A stretch of DNA of 64,000 bases from Leptospira andrefontaineae (GTDB lineage: Bacteria > Spirochaetota > Leptospiria > Leptospirales > Leptospiraceae), in assembly GCF_004770105.1 (NCBI RefSeq), contig NZ_RQEY01000019.1, positions 520,448 to 584,447 on the forward strand. Reading direction: 5' to 3'. A program made the position numbers and the translations under genes. Positions 8,537-17,123 of this stretch are shown one piece after another. The notes under the pieces are model-generated. The model was not told the origin of the DNA, did no database searches, and saw nothing but the letters and a program-made list of their open reading frames with translations. The first letter of the stretch is position 1. Every line of letters begins with the position of its first letter.

Positions 8537-9406
8537 TTGGCTAAAGTACATTTTACCAAGATGGAAGGGATCGGAAACGATTACGTTTATGTGGATGCAA
8601 CCAAAGACGATTTACGTCTAAGTCCGGAACAGATCCAAAAACTCTCCGACCGTAATTTCGGGATCGGTGGTGATGGAGTGATCTTTATCCGTGCATCGAA
8701 TAAAGGCGATTTCCAAATGGATATGTACAATGCGGATGGTTCTTCTTCCGAGATGTGCGGGAACGGGATCCGTTGCGTTGGTAAATATGTTTTCGATCAC
8801 GGTCTTACAAACAAAAAACAACCTAAGATAGAAACCGGAGCAGGTGTTTTAGAACTCGACCTTAAAGTAAATGGGACCGGCAAAGTGGAACAGGTTTCCG
8901 TAGATATGGGAAAACCGATCTTAGTTCCTTCTTTAATCCCTGTTAAATGGGAAAATGAAAATCCAATCTTAGAGCAGCCGCTTTCTTTCTTGAGTGGATT
9001 GCCAGGCTATTCTTCTTATAATTTAAAATTCAGCGCTGTAAGTATGGGAAATCCTCACTGCATTATTTATGTAGAAGATCCGGATAAGTTCCCTGTCAGA
9101 GAGATCGGCCCATTGATCGAAAATTTTACTGAACTATTTCCTCGTAGAGTGAATGTTGAATTCGTTTCCTTAAGAGGAAAGGATCATCTTTATCAAAGAA
9201 CTTGGGAAAGAGGTGCTGGAGAAACATTGGCTTGCGGAACAGGCGCTTGTGCTGTGATGACTGCTTCTCACTTAAATGGCAAAACAGGAAAAGATGTTCG
9301 TATCGATCTAAGAGGCGGAACCTTAAGAGTGCAGTTATTGGATTCAGGCCATGTGCTGATGACTGGGCCGGCTACAGAAGTATTTAGTGGAGTCGTGGAA
9401 GTTTAA
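8537..9406 (+). CDS. dapF: Diaminopimelate epimerase
   Basis: Converts LL- to meso-diaminopimelate for lysine and peptidoglycan synthesis, by a two-cysteine proton shuttle in the cytosol. Both active-site cysteines are present in their usual settings: the first in [11 protein letters not shown] (about residue 75) and the second in [11 protein letters not shown] (about residue 233). The N-terminal [14 protein letters not shown] and [10 protein letters not shown] signatures are intact, and the 289-residue length is normal. The start is a TTG preceded by AGGAG at proper distance. The stop overlaps the convergent plsC-like gene by 4 bases. Leptospira peptidoglycan uses DAP, so the gene should be essential. 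Confidence 0.95.
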   Translation: MAKVHFTKMEGIGNDYVYVDATKDDLRLSPEQIQKLSDRNFGIGGDGVIFIRASNKGDFQMDMYNADGSSSEMCGNGIRCVGKYVFDHGLTNKKQPKIETGAGVLELDLKVNGTGKVEQVSVDMGKPILVPSLIPVKWENENPILEQPLSFLSGLPGYSSYNLKFSAVSMGNPHCIIYVEDPDKFPVREIGPLIENFTELFPRRVNVEFVSLRGKDHLYQRTWERGAGETLACGTGACAVMTASHLNGKTGKDVRIDLRGGTLRVQLLDSGHVLMTGPATEVFSGVVEV

Positions 9407-10113
9407 GCTTCCGCGTACTGTCCTTCTTGTAGGGCGATCATTCTACTTCTAACAACATCAGAGAGTTGTTTCATATTCTCATCTAAGGCACCGGAAAGAA
9501 ATTCTCTGTGATCTACTTTTTCTCCATAGATCACTTTTACCTTTTTGTAGATTGCACGTTTTTTGATATCACAGACTTCTTTAGGCATTCCCATAAAGCT
9601 GCGAACGATAGGCGGAATTGGGATATCAGAATAAGATTCTTCGACAGGGATGATTACGGAAGGAAGAATATCCACTTTATTGCGGATGGAAAATGCTGCG
9701 AATCCTGAATGAAAGTCTACCATTCCGGATTTAAAATCATTTTTGACCATATAGTCATGGCCTTCGGGGAAAATTCCTAGGGTCTCTCCCTTTTTGAAAA
9801 CCTGTTGGATCATCTTAATAGAACCGATGGAAATATTTCCGTCGATGGACATAGGGATCCCACCTGCAATCTTTGCAAGGTCTCTGAAGATAGGAATTCT
9901 GAAAGTGTACTCTGCAGCGATCCAAGAAATAAATCTAGGAAAAGTATAGGAAAGAATAAAAGGATCCATATCGGATCTATGATTGCAGGTAAGAATTACT
10001 TTACCGTTCGTTATTATATTTTCGGTTCCGTACGCGGTAATATCCACGGCTAAACCTATAAAGGGAGCCACGAAATTTTTGATCCGAAGATATGTCTTTG
10101 CTTCTTTCTCCAC
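9403..10113 (-). CDS. 1-acylglycerol-3-phosphate acyltransferase-like (PlsC family)
   Basis: A 236-residue LPLAT-family acyltransferase. The catalytic HX4D box is [13 protein letters not shown], and the phosphate-binding FPEG motif is [29 protein letters not shown] is the usual membrane-facing start. The family moves acyl groups from acyl-ACP or acyl-CoA onto lysophosphatidate or related lipids at the inner membrane. Assignment as the main PlsC of phospholipid synthesis is uncertain because Leptospira has several paralogues. The start is a GTG behind an AAGG sequence. A 92-residue protein gene lies 20 bases upstream on the same strand, probably in the same transcript. Confidence 0.8.
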   Translation of the reverse strand: MEKEAKTYLRIKNFVAPFIGLAVDITAYGTENIITNGKVILTCNHRSDMDPFILSYTFPRFISWIAAEYTFRIPIFRDLAKIAGGIPMSIDGNISIGSIKMIQQVFKKGETLGIFPEGHDYMVKNDFKSGMVDFHSGFAAFSIRNKVDILPSVIIPVEESYSDIPIPPIVRSFMGMPKEVCDIKKRAIYKKVKVIYGEKVDHREFLSGALDENMKQLSDVVRSRMIALQEGQYAEA

Positions 10114-10133
10114 GGTCCAACCTTCCTAAGCGA

Positions 10134-10412
10134 CTATTCTCCTAAGAAAACGCTCCACCATTTTTTATCCTGGCCTACAGGTTTGTTAGAGTTCGGATCT
10201 CCATCAGAGGATTTGATCTCTTGTCGAGGTCTTCCGAAATCTTTTTGTTTTCGTTTCGGTTGAACATTGGAGAGATTTTTTTTGATCTCTTCATATTCCT
10301 TCGAAGCGTTGGCATTAGAGCGAATATAATTACGTATATCGTCCCATTGAGGATCGTCTTCATTGCCGTAAGCGGCATAGTTGAACAGATCAATTTGATC
10401 GAATTCAGGCAT
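10134..10412 (-). CDS. Small hypothetical acidic/polar protein (92 aa)
   Basis: Not recognised. A 92-residue soluble protein. The first half is acidic and probably helical (FDQIDLFNYAAYGNEDDPQW), and the second half is Lys/Pro/Asn-rich and likely disordered before a hydrophobic tail (KKWWSVFLGE). An AAAGGA ribosome-binding site sits 5 bases before the ATG, which supports expression. It is the first gene before the acyltransferase on the same strand, 20 bases apart; a regulatory or adaptor role is conceivable but nothing shows it. Confidence 0.6.
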   Translation of the reverse strand: MPEFDQIDLFNYAAYGNEDDPQWDDIRNYIRSNANASKEYEEIKKNLSNVQPKRKQKDFGRPRQEIKSSDGDPNSNKPVGQDKKWWSVFLGE

Positions 10413-10515
10413 ACTTTTCCTTTCCGTTAAGGGGAAGTTCAGAATAGGATCTGATCGGAATTGCCTAAAAGCAAAATCCTTTCAAACCATTCGCATGTTT
10501 GCCTGGGAAAATACT

Positions 10516-10650
10516 ATGGCAACAGTTTTCGTAAATTTCAAACCGGATTTTATGATTTCGTTTTTAAAAAATCTAGCGAATGTCACTGAATTTAGGACTT
10601 CGAATTTCCGAAGGTATAAGTTATGGAGAGAGAGAATCTCCCCCCTTTAA
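10516..10650 (+). CDS. Possible very small ORF (44 aa)
   Basis: An ATG-started frame of 44 codons (opens MATVFVNFKPDF, ends RERISPL) in an otherwise gene-poor stretch. It overlaps the next small frame out of phase. It has no clear ribosome-binding site, so it is less likely to be real than its neighbour. Confidence 0.2.
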   Translation: MATVFVNFKPDFMISFLKNLANVTEFRTSNFRRYKLWRERISPL

Positions 10651-10799
10651 ACAGACATAATCATAAAGAATCGGAAGATATAAAAGAAACCGGTACGGCG
10701 AAAAATCTAGGTAGGATCATTCCATTTCCTTCCCCGCCAGGAAGAAATTTGAAAAAGATCCGGGAATTGTACGAGGACATTTTCGATCAGGAGCCTTGA
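10623..10799 (+). CDS. Small hypothetical protein (58 aa)
   Basis: A 58-codon frame below usual annotation limits. It begins MERENLPPLNRHN and ends with a charged, probably helical tail (KKIRELYEDIFDQEP) after a Pro-rich LGRIIPFPSPPGR. A GAAGG lies about 12 bases before the ATG. The organised composition (no low-complexity translation, ordered C-terminal helix) favours a real gene, but I do not recognise it. It is followed directly by a copy of the dispersed repeat described in the findings. The surrounding 10413-10853 stretch holds nothing else I can support. Confidence 0.4.
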   Translation: MERENLPPLNRHNHKESEDIKETGTAKNLGRIIPFPSPPGRNLKKIRELYEDIFDQEP

Positions 10800-10807
10800 T
10801 TAATACG

Positions 10808-10840
10808 CAATGCGGGTCTCTTCAGGAGCGAAGTGACTAT
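10808..10840. repeat. Copy 1 of a dispersed intergenic repeat
   Basis: Matches 34047-34076 on the opposite strand: a 21-base exact core (CTTCAGGAGCGAAGTGACTA plus T) and a 9-base CAATGCGGG segment separated by a 3-base insertion here. It lies between the end of a small plus-strand frame and the end of the cupin gene. The segment CTTC-AGGAGC-GAAG can fold as a short hairpin. Confidence 0.8.
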
Positions 10841-10853
10841 ATCGTTTCTGATT

Positions 10854-11330
10854 TTAGAAAAGAGATCTGAGAAAGTCCAGATATTGAGTTTTGCCTTCAC
10901 TGTTCTCCGGTGGAGCCCAAGAAGCGAACTCTTTGTCGGTCGTCGGATCGTACGGTCCTGATTTTCCTTCGAAACAAATGCAGTTCTCCGAAAGGCAGAC
11001 CAATGTATGGTACACTCCCGGAAGAATATCTATCCCATAGATCGGTCCGTCCGAACTTAGGATATGTTTATCTCTGACTTTACCATCTTCTTCGAATAAG
11101 ATGAAGCCTAGTTTTCCTTTTAGCACTAAAAAGGTTTCAGGCTTAGGAGGATTTTTGTGACGATGCGCTTGGACGTAAGTGTCCTTAGTGAGTACGTTCA
11201 GAAATCTCTGATACGGTTCTAATAGTTCGTGGAAATTGTGATTGGTTCTTCCTCTAGCGGAAGAGGAAGCAAGTGGAAGGAGTTTATTGAATAACTCCTG
11301 ATCGATGAGTAATTTATCCGGCCGAGACAA
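10854..11330 (-). CDS. WbuC-family cupin-fold metalloprotein
   Basis: A 158-residue protein matching the WbuC type of cupins: an N-terminal ID-x-ELF-x-KLLPLA segment, SARGRTNHNFHE, then the metal-binding cupin core YVQAHRHKNPPKPETFLVLKG and GIDILPGVYHTLV. WbuC-like genes often sit in polysaccharide loci but their activity is unknown; a sugar- or metal-binding role is inferred. The start is a TTG inside the last codons of the Bfd-like gene upstream, a 17-base overlap that implies translational coupling. No polysaccharide genes flank it here. Confidence 0.75.
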   Translation of the reverse strand: MSRPDKLLIDQELFNKLLPLASSSARGRTNHNFHELLEPYQRFLNVLTKDTYVQAHRHKNPPKPETFLVLKGKLGFILFEEDGKVRDKHILSSDGPIYGIDILPGVYHTLVCLSENCICFEGKSGPYDPTTDKEFASWAPPENSEGKTQYLDFLRSLF

Positions 11331-11493
11331 GTTGCAGATGCTGTTCGCAATACGCGATGAGGTAATCTGTGCAGGCTGTGCAAGTATCCGCAGCTCCGCA
11401 AGCTTTTACCACTTCACGATAATCTTGCCCTTGTTGTTTAGCAGTCTCTACGATTTTTTCAAATGTGATTTGAGCACAATGGCACTTTTCCAT
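11314..11493 (-). CDS. Bfd-like 2Fe-2S protein (bacterioferritin-associated ferredoxin family)
   Basis: A 59-residue protein too short for default gene calling. Four cysteines fall at residues 4, 6, 38 and 41 (MEKCHCAQIT and DTCTACTDY), the same positions and spacing as in bacterioferritin-associated ferredoxin and the related NifU/nitrite-reductase Bfd domains, which bind a 2Fe-2S cluster. A helix with conserved-looking IVETAKQQGQDYREVVKACG links them, as in the family. In other bacteria Bfd reduces and releases iron from bacterioferritin; here the partner is unknown. The stop lies inside the start of the WbuC-like cupin gene. An inverted repeat lies about 63 bases upstream of its start. Confidence 0.8.
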   Translation of the reverse strand: MEKCHCAQITFEKIVETAKQQGQDYREVVKACGAADTCTACTDYLIAYCEQHLQLVSAG

Positions 11494-11555
11494 TCTGGTT
11501 CCCGATCTCTTTCTCTATAACTATCGTTTTTGAGACTCAGTATTAAAGTCAAGTT

Positions 11556-11575
11556 TTCTGAATAAAAGTTCAGAA
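11556..11575. promoter_or_regulatory. Inverted repeat upstream of the Bfd-like gene
   Basis: A perfect 7-bp inverted repeat, TTCTGAA and TTCAGAA with a 6-base A-rich spacer, between the Bfd-like gene and tRNA-Arg. Its size and position suit a dimeric repressor. It does not match the usual Fur or PerR boxes well, so the regulator is unknown. Confidence 0.4.
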
Positions 11576-11630
11576 TATTTTCTAACTTATATGGGACATA
11601 ATGTCAGAGTTTATGGGGAAAAGAAGAAGT

Positions 11631-11707
<77 letters not shown>

Positions 11708-11713
11708 GGGTGA

Positions 11714-12145
11714 TTAAAAGAATTTCTTTTCCAAAAGCTCTAAATGCTCTTGGGGAAGTTTCGGGACCAGTTTTTTTCCCTTGGTGTAATTGTATAGCAG
11801 TAAACCGGATAGGCCAAGATAGATAATCACTCCTGCTAAATGAGCAAGATTTGCCAACCAAGCTCCAACAACAGGAATGAAGGAGAAGAACCAAGACAAT
11901 ACTAAGAATGTTATAAAGTAGAGAATATTCAAAAAGGAAAGTTTGGAATGTCTATATACTTCTGCTTCGTTTGAGTAGAAAGAAAATCCGATGAGCCAGT
12001 TTCCGAATAAAGGTAGAGTTACCAAATAGATTCTAAATCTTTCGGTATTAGTAAAACTCTTTGCTTGGTTCCAGTAAGGAGAGAGAAACGCGAAGGCCTT
12101 AGCCTTGAGTTCCTCTAATTTTGCTGAGTATTTTTCGAACTTCAT
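11714..12145 (-). CDS. Small membrane protein with about four TM segments
   Basis: A 143-residue membrane protein with three or four hydrophobic segments (YLVTLPLFGNWLIGFSFY, LSFLNILYFITFLVLSWFF, AHLAGVIIYLGLSGLLLYN). It overlaps the 3' end of the upstream gene by 47 bases and shares its architecture of small transmembrane helices with charged termini, so the pair may be distant paralogues. The DUF4870/Tic20-like small membrane family is the nearest thing I recognise, for the upstream partner rather than this one. Function unknown. Confidence 0.65.
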   Translation of the reverse strand: MKFEKYSAKLEELKAKAFAFLSPYWNQAKSFTNTERFRIYLVTLPLFGNWLIGFSFYSNEAEVYRHSKLSFLNILYFITFLVLSWFFSFIPVVGAWLANLAHLAGVIIYLGLSGLLLYNYTKGKKLVPKLPQEHLELLEKKFF

Positions 12146-12545
12146 TCTCTATTTCCGGGAATAATGGTAATACGAACAGTTTGCCTTGGTAAGCTTGTAA
12201 GGCTCCTAAAATTCCGTAACCTAATAAAGCCAACCATGCGACATAGCTGATAAAGTCGGTTACTACAGGATTCGCATGAATCCATTTTAAAATGGTGCTT
12301 AGAATAGGGAACTCTCTTAAGAACCAAACTACCAAGTATAAAAATACAAATCCTAGATTTAACTTGATTGCTTGGAGTGCGTGGAACTTGCAAATTTCCT
12401 GTTTTTTTCTAAAAAACCAAGGAATGACCCATCCTAAAAAAGGAATATAAGAAATAGCAGCAAATAGATTGGGATATTCATCCCCTTCTAATAATCGTTT
12501 GGTCTCTTCCAGGAATTCCCGGGTGTTGAATCTCTGGTCAGACAT
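12099..12545 (-). CDS. DUF4870/Tic20-like membrane protein
   Basis: A 148-residue protein. After a soluble 30-residue start the segment FAAISYIPFLGWVIPWFFRK, then ICKFHALQAIKLNLGFVFLY, matches the pattern of DUF4870-type small membrane proteins (aromatic-Pro helix, charged turn, FHA-x-QA helix). Two further helices follow. Its last 47 bases overlap the next gene, so the two are co-translated. Bacterial members have no firm function. Confidence 0.65.
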   Translation of the reverse strand: MSDQRFNTREFLEETKRLLEGDEYPNLFAAISYIPFLGWVIPWFFRKKQEICKFHALQAIKLNLGFVFLYLVVWFLREFPILSTILKWIHANPVVTDFISYVAWLALLGYGILGALQAYQGKLFVLPLFPEIENEVRKILSKIRGTQG

Positions 12546-12585
12546 CTTCTTATTTCTCGGGGTCAGCGTGAGAGTTTGGAACTTT

Positions 12586-12674
<89 letters not shown>

Positions 12675-12686
12675 AGCAGTGTTCCA

Positions 12687-12773
<87 letters not shown>

Positions 12774-12827
12774 GGTTAAGGATTACTTTACTGACAAGAT
12801 GGGGGACCCTGTCAAGGTGATTTACCT

Positions 12828-14015
12828 ATGAGTACGGAAAAGAACCGTAGAGAAATTTCAGGATTGGTCGCGGAGAAATGGGCTAATCTCGGAACTTGTA
12901 TTTCTCATGCGGAGAATAAAACCGTTTTTGTAAAAGGAGCGGTTCCAGGAGAAACAGTTCGGATCAGAACTGATAAAGAAAATTCTAAACTGATTTGGGG
13001 TACTGTTCTCTCTGCTGAAAAAAAATCTACTCTTCGGATCGAGTCAGATTGTTCAGCATTTCCAGAATGTGGAGGATGTTCTTATCGCCATATTCCGTAT
13101 GAGGAAGAGCTTCAGATCAAAAAATCTCTTCTAAAGGATTCATTCTTATATGTTTCTAAATTGGATCCTTCTCAAATTCCTGAAATTGAAATTTTAAGCG
13201 GGCCTTCTAACGGTTATCGTAACACTGCCCAGATCAAAATCGAATTCAAAAAAGGAAAAACAAACGCAGGATTTTATAAAGAGAATTCCAACTCCTTGGT
13301 TTTATTTCCTAAAGAAGGTTGTAAACATCTTCCTTCCGAAATGAACGAATATGTCAGAAAGAATTTAGGAAATAAGAAAACATTTTCTAGAAAGGGAGAT
13401 TGGAGACTTCGCTATTCTTCCGGAGAGATTTTAGAATATGATAAAAAAGAAGTAAAGATAGGTCCCTACCTTCCTGAAAAATTAGAATGGTCCATTCCGG
13501 CAGAAGGTTTTACCCAAGTGAATCGTTTTCTCTTGGAAGAATGGATGCTCAAAATACGTTCTTGGGTCCCGAAAGATTCCGGTCCGGTACTAGAGTTTTA
13601 TTCGGGAGCTGGATTGATCAGCTTAGCGATCGGCCATTTAGTGAGCCGTCTTTCCGGTTACGAATTGTCCAACTCTTCTGTAGAGGCTGCTGAAAAAAAT
13701 GCGAAGAATCTAGGATATTCTCACTTAGAATTCCATACATTGGATCTGAATTCTTCTCTTCCTAAAAAACTGGATTCTTTCGGTGTAAAACTCTGTATCT
13801 TGAATCCACCGAGAGCTGGGGCTTCTTCTTCCTTATTAGATTTTTTGGATGGATCTAGACCTTCTCGTGTTATTTATTCGAGCTGTAATCATAGCACATT
13901 GGCAAGAGATCTTGGGATCTTAAAAAATTCAGGATATAAGCCGAAGGAAATTATTCTTACGGATTTTTTTCCCAGGACCAAACATTTCGAGGTTCTGGTT
14001 CTTTTGGATCTTTGA
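12828..14015 (+). CDS. 23S rRNA/tRNA (uracil-5-)-methyltransferase, TrmA/RlmD family
   Basis: A 395-residue class I methyltransferase that makes m5U in RNA. The N-terminus is a TRAM-like RNA-binding barrel (KTVFVKGAVPGETVRIR). Cys residues that hold a 4Fe-4S cluster follow (CSAFPECGGC and a later GCKHLP). The SAM fold starts at VLEFYSGAGLISLAIG, and ILNPPRAG plus YSSCNHSTLARDL carry the catalytic Cys nucleophile. Which base is modified (U1939, U747 or T54 equivalents) cannot be told by eye. It stands alone downstream of the divergent tRNA-Ser pair. Confidence 0.85.
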   Translation: MSTEKNRREISGLVAEKWANLGTCISHAENKTVFVKGAVPGETVRIRTDKENSKLIWGTVLSAEKKSTLRIESDCSAFPECGGCSYRHIPYEEELQIKKSLLKDSFLYVSKLDPSQIPEIEILSGPSNGYRNTAQIKIEFKKGKTNAGFYKENSNSLVLFPKEGCKHLPSEMNEYVRKNLGNKKTFSRKGDWRLRYSSGEILEYDKKEVKIGPYLPEKLEWSIPAEGFTQVNRFLLEEWMLKIRSWVPKDSGPVLEFYSGAGLISLAIGHLVSRLSGYELSNSSVEAAEKNAKNLGYSHLEFHTLDLNSSLPKKLDSFGVKLCILNPPRAGASSSLLDFLDGSRPSRVIYSSCNHSTLARDLGILKNSGYKPKEIILTDFFPRTKHFEVLVLLDL

Positions 14016-14085
14016 TTTTTTACTTTTAGAATTTAGATCTGAAATCTGAAAATGGTTATTGGGGTCAGGATCCCGGAGAAACTAA

Positions 14086-15087
14086 ATGCCTATCATAGAC
14101 GAATACGAACTTCCTTCTAAAAAATCAGATCCTGGTTCCAAGTTCGGCGAGGTCTTACAAGGCATTTGGTTAGAAGATGAGATCTGTTTTGCAATCGCAG
14201 GTGGCGGTTGTAAGGCATTTTACGGTTTGGGCTTTGGCCATGAATTAAAAACCTGGGGATTAAAACTCAAACAAGTATCCGGAGTTTCCGCGGGTGCTGC
14301 AATGGTTCTTTCTTTAATTTGCGGAACAGAAGAAGAATCAGTTTCTTTCTTTGAAAGAATAGTCCGCAAGAACCCTCGCAATTTTTATTTCACTCGTTTA
14401 TTCAACGGAGAGAAGGCATTTCCTCATGAGGATATGTATCGTAGGACGATCCGATTCGGAATGGATTTCGAAAAGATCATTCGCTCTGGTGCAAAAGTTT
14501 TTATACATACGATCAAAGCGTTTCCTAAGGACGATTCCAACAAGAACACATTCAGACTCGCGAGACTGATCGCAGAAACTGGAAAAGCGTTTTTAGAAGA
14601 TGAAAGAGATCGAGGCAAGGGTCTACATACGGAAAGAACGTTTCGTGTTTTAAGAAATTGGAATATGAAAGAAGTTCTATTTACGGAAGCGGACTTCAGG
14701 GATCCGAGCGTGATTGAACAGATCATTATGAATTCTTCTTCTATTCCTCCTATTGTTTCTTTTCAGAACCATGGAAAAGAATATTATTTGGATGGAGGAC
14801 TTACGAATAATTTACTTTTGGAAGCATTTCCTCCTAATGCAAAAATTATTGGAATACATTACGAGCCAACTACCATAGTTGGAAAAGATCCTCACCTATT
14901 AGATCGTTGTTTTTTAGTAACTCCTTCTAAGTCTTTGCCAATTACTTCTTTCGATTACACAAATGCAAAAGGTGTGAGAGAAGCTTACGAGATGGGAAAA
15001 TCGGACGCATTAAAGAAGAAGGATCAAATCCTAGAATATCTCAAAAAAGATTGGGTGAAAAAAGCGGAAAAGCTGCGTAAGAATTAA
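14086..15087 (+). CDS. Patatin-like phospholipase
   Basis: A 333-residue patatin-family lipid hydrolase. The glycine-rich oxyanion loop is FAIAGGGCKAFYGLGFG, the nucleophile elbow is SGVSAGAAM (GxSxG), and the dyad Asp is in YLDGGLTNN. Such enzymes hydrolyse phospholipid acyl esters; no signal peptide is seen, so it should act on inner-leaflet lipids or internal substrates. The ABC transporter ATPase gene starts 9 bases after its stop, so the three genes may form a transcript, which could suggest lipid handling and export together; this link is inferred. Confidence 0.85.
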   Translation: MPIIDEYELPSKKSDPGSKFGEVLQGIWLEDEICFAIAGGGCKAFYGLGFGHELKTWGLKLKQVSGVSAGAAMVLSLICGTEEESVSFFERIVRKNPRNFYFTRLFNGEKAFPHEDMYRRTIRFGMDFEKIIRSGAKVFIHTIKAFPKDDSNKNTFRLARLIAETGKAFLEDERDRGKGLHTERTFRVLRNWNMKEVLFTEADFRDPSVIEQIIMNSSSIPPIVSFQNHGKEYYLDGGLTNNLLLEAFPPNAKIIGIHYEPTTIVGKDPHLLDRCFLVTPSKSLPITSFDYTNAKGVREAYEMGKSDALKKKDQILEYLKKDWVKKAEKLRKN

Positions 15088-15096
15088 GGTTGTACT

Positions 15097-16035
15097 GTGG
15101 ATAAAATTCAAAATCCGATCATATCGGTATCTAATGTAACTAAAAAGTTCAAAGATGTAACTGCTGTTAGCGATCTTTCTCTGGAAATTAAAAAGGGAGA
15201 GTTTGTCGGTTTGCTTGGACCGAATGGAGCTGGTAAAACAACTCTGATCGAAATGTTGGAAGGTATCCAATTTCCAGATTCGGGAAAGATCCAAATTTTA
15301 GGCACGAGTTGGAAAGAGAGCGAAACATTTTTAAGAAGTAATATTGGTCTCGCTTTGCAAGAAACCAGATTTATGGATAGAGCCACAGTTTGGGAAACTC
15401 TGAAATTATTCGGAAGTTTTTATAAAGCTCCTGAGTCCAGACTTCATGAAATTTTAGAACTCACCAGACTTACTGAAAAAAATAAATCCTTCGTGAACAG
15501 TTTATCCGGAGGTCAAAGACAGAGATTGGCTTTGGGCGTTTCTATAATGAACAAACCAGAAATTCTGTTTTTAGATGAACCCACTACAGGTTTAGATCCG
15601 GGAGCCAGAAGAGATATCTGGAAAATCCTAGAGGATCTAAGAGCATATGGAACTACTATGATCCTCACCACTCATTATATGGAAGAAGCAGAAGTTCTCT
15701 GCGAAAGGATTATAGTGATGGATAAGGGCCGGATTTTAGACCAAGGAACTTTATCTGATCTTTTAGGAAAACTAGGTGGTGGAGAAATTGTTCGTTTCTC
15801 TTTGGAGAATGGAACTGATCCGAGTACTTATCTTCCTGAGAAAGGAAAATTCAAATTCAGTTGGAATTCCGACACGAAAGAAGGCCGCATCAACGTGGAA
15901 AGAATTACAGATTATCTTCCTTCTATGTTGGATTCTTTTTCTAAAGCAGGTATCGTTTTAAAAGAACTGGAATGTCATAAAAAAACTTTGGACGACTTAT
16001 TCCTTTCCATGACCGGAAGAGGGTTGGAAGAATGA
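15097..16035 (+). CDS. ABC-2 type exporter, ATP-binding subunit
   Basis: A 312-residue ATPase. Walker A is GPNGAGKTT, the Q loop is ALQETRF, the signature is LSGGQRQRLALG, Walker B is ILFLDEPTTGLDPG, and the switch His is in LTTHYMEEAE. The last 90 residues are an extension with a DRA/CcmA-type C-terminal domain (DDLFLSMTGRG), as in multidrug or polysaccharide exporters of the DrrA class. Start is a GTG. The last 4 bases overlap the permease gene, so the two subunits are translationally coupled. The substrate is unknown. Confidence 0.9.
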   Translation: MDKIQNPIISVSNVTKKFKDVTAVSDLSLEIKKGEFVGLLGPNGAGKTTLIEMLEGIQFPDSGKIQILGTSWKESETFLRSNIGLALQETRFMDRATVWETLKLFGSFYKAPESRLHEILELTRLTEKNKSFVNSLSGGQRQRLALGVSIMNKPEILFLDEPTTGLDPGARRDIWKILEDLRAYGTTMILTTHYMEEAEVLCERIIVMDKGRILDQGTLSDLLGKLGGGEIVRFSLENGTDPSTYLPEKGKFKFSWNSDTKEGRINVERITDYLPSMLDSFSKAGIVLKELECHKKTLDDLFLSMTGRGLEE

Positions 16036-17099
16036 AACAAATCTATCATTTAGTCACGATTCAATTAAAAGAATTTTACAGAGAACCCGGGATTCTTTTC
16101 TGGGCATTTATATTTCCTATTGCTATCGCAGGTGTATTAGGACTCGCATTCACGACTAAGGGAGTGCCTCAAACCAGAGTTGCCATTATTTCTTCTTCGC
16201 ATGATGCAAGCGGACTTTCGGCGAAGATTGAAAAAGCATTTTCTAATTCTTCCGGTGGGAATTCCGACGGTTTAGGAGTGATCATTCCTCAAGTTCTGAC
16301 AGACGAAGATGCGATTAAGGCGCTAAAAAGAGGAGAGATCAATCTTTTAGTAAAAGAAGATGAGAAAGGAAATTTAGAATTTTCTTTCGATCCGAGCAAT
16401 GCAAATGCGCAGAGAGATTACCTTCTTCTTTCCAATGCTCTTTTGACCATGCAAGGAAAAGAACAATCTAGTTCAAGCATCCGAAGATTGGATTCAAAAG
16501 GAACAAGATATATTGATTATTTGGTTCCTGGAATGCTTGCCATGGGAGTGATGAACTCCTGTCTTTGGGGAGTTGGTTGGAATCTAATCGAGATGAGGAT
16601 GAAAAAACTTTTAAGAAGAATGTCCGCAACTCCAATGAATAAGTTGGCATTCGTAATGTCCTTCTTCTTCACTCGGATTTTTGTCACTACTGTAGAATCT
16701 ATCATCTTCTTAACGTTTACATTTACAGTTTTTGAAAATGCTTTTTTTGGTTCTATTCCAGCGGCACTTCTGATCTTTCTAACTGGAAATTTCGTATTTG
16801 CATGTATTGGGATTTTTGTGGGATCCAGAGCACAAAGTGCTCAAGTAGGGAATGGACTAGTGAACGCATTCACATTTCCGATGATGGTTTTATCCGGGAT
16901 ATTCTTTAGTTATAAAAACTTTCCGGATATAGTACTTCCTTTCATAAAACATCTACCTTTGACCTTGGTGGCGGATTCTTTACGAGCTGTATTTATAGAA
17001 GGAGCCGGACTTGCAGAGATAATCTACCCATGTGTGTTTATGATCGGGATCGGATTTTTCTTCTTGGGTGTTGGGCTTCGTATATTTCGCTGGTCTTAA
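16032..17099 (+). CDS. ABC-2 type exporter, permease subunit
   Basis: A 355-residue protein of the DrrB/ABC-2 permease type: one N-terminal helix (GILFWAFIFPIAIAGVLGLA), a periplasmic domain of about 130 residues, then five helices, with the ABC-2 signature in the VPGMLAMGVMNSCLWGVGW and LLRRMSATPMNK segments. The large external domain resembles the YhhJ/YbhR group. Works with the ATPase that overlaps it by 4 bases. Candidate substrates are drugs, lipids or glycans. Confidence 0.85.
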   Translation: MKQIYHLVTIQLKEFYREPGILFWAFIFPIAIAGVLGLAFTTKGVPQTRVAIISSSHDASGLSAKIEKAFSNSSGGNSDGLGVIIPQVLTDEDAIKALKRGEINLLVKEDEKGNLEFSFDPSNANAQRDYLLLSNALLTMQGKEQSSSSIRRLDSKGTRYIDYLVPGMLAMGVMNSCLWGVGWNLIEMRMKKLLRRMSATPMNKLAFVMSFFFTRIFVTTVESIIFLTFTFTVFENAFFGSIPAALLIFLTGNFVFACIGIFVGSRAQSAQVGNGLVNAFTFPMMVLSGIFFSYKNFPDIVLPFIKHLPLTLVADSLRAVFIEGAGLAEIIYPCVFMIGIGFFFLGVGLRIFRWS

Positions 17100-17123
17100 T
17101 CTATCTATCTGCCAGGAGACCGG

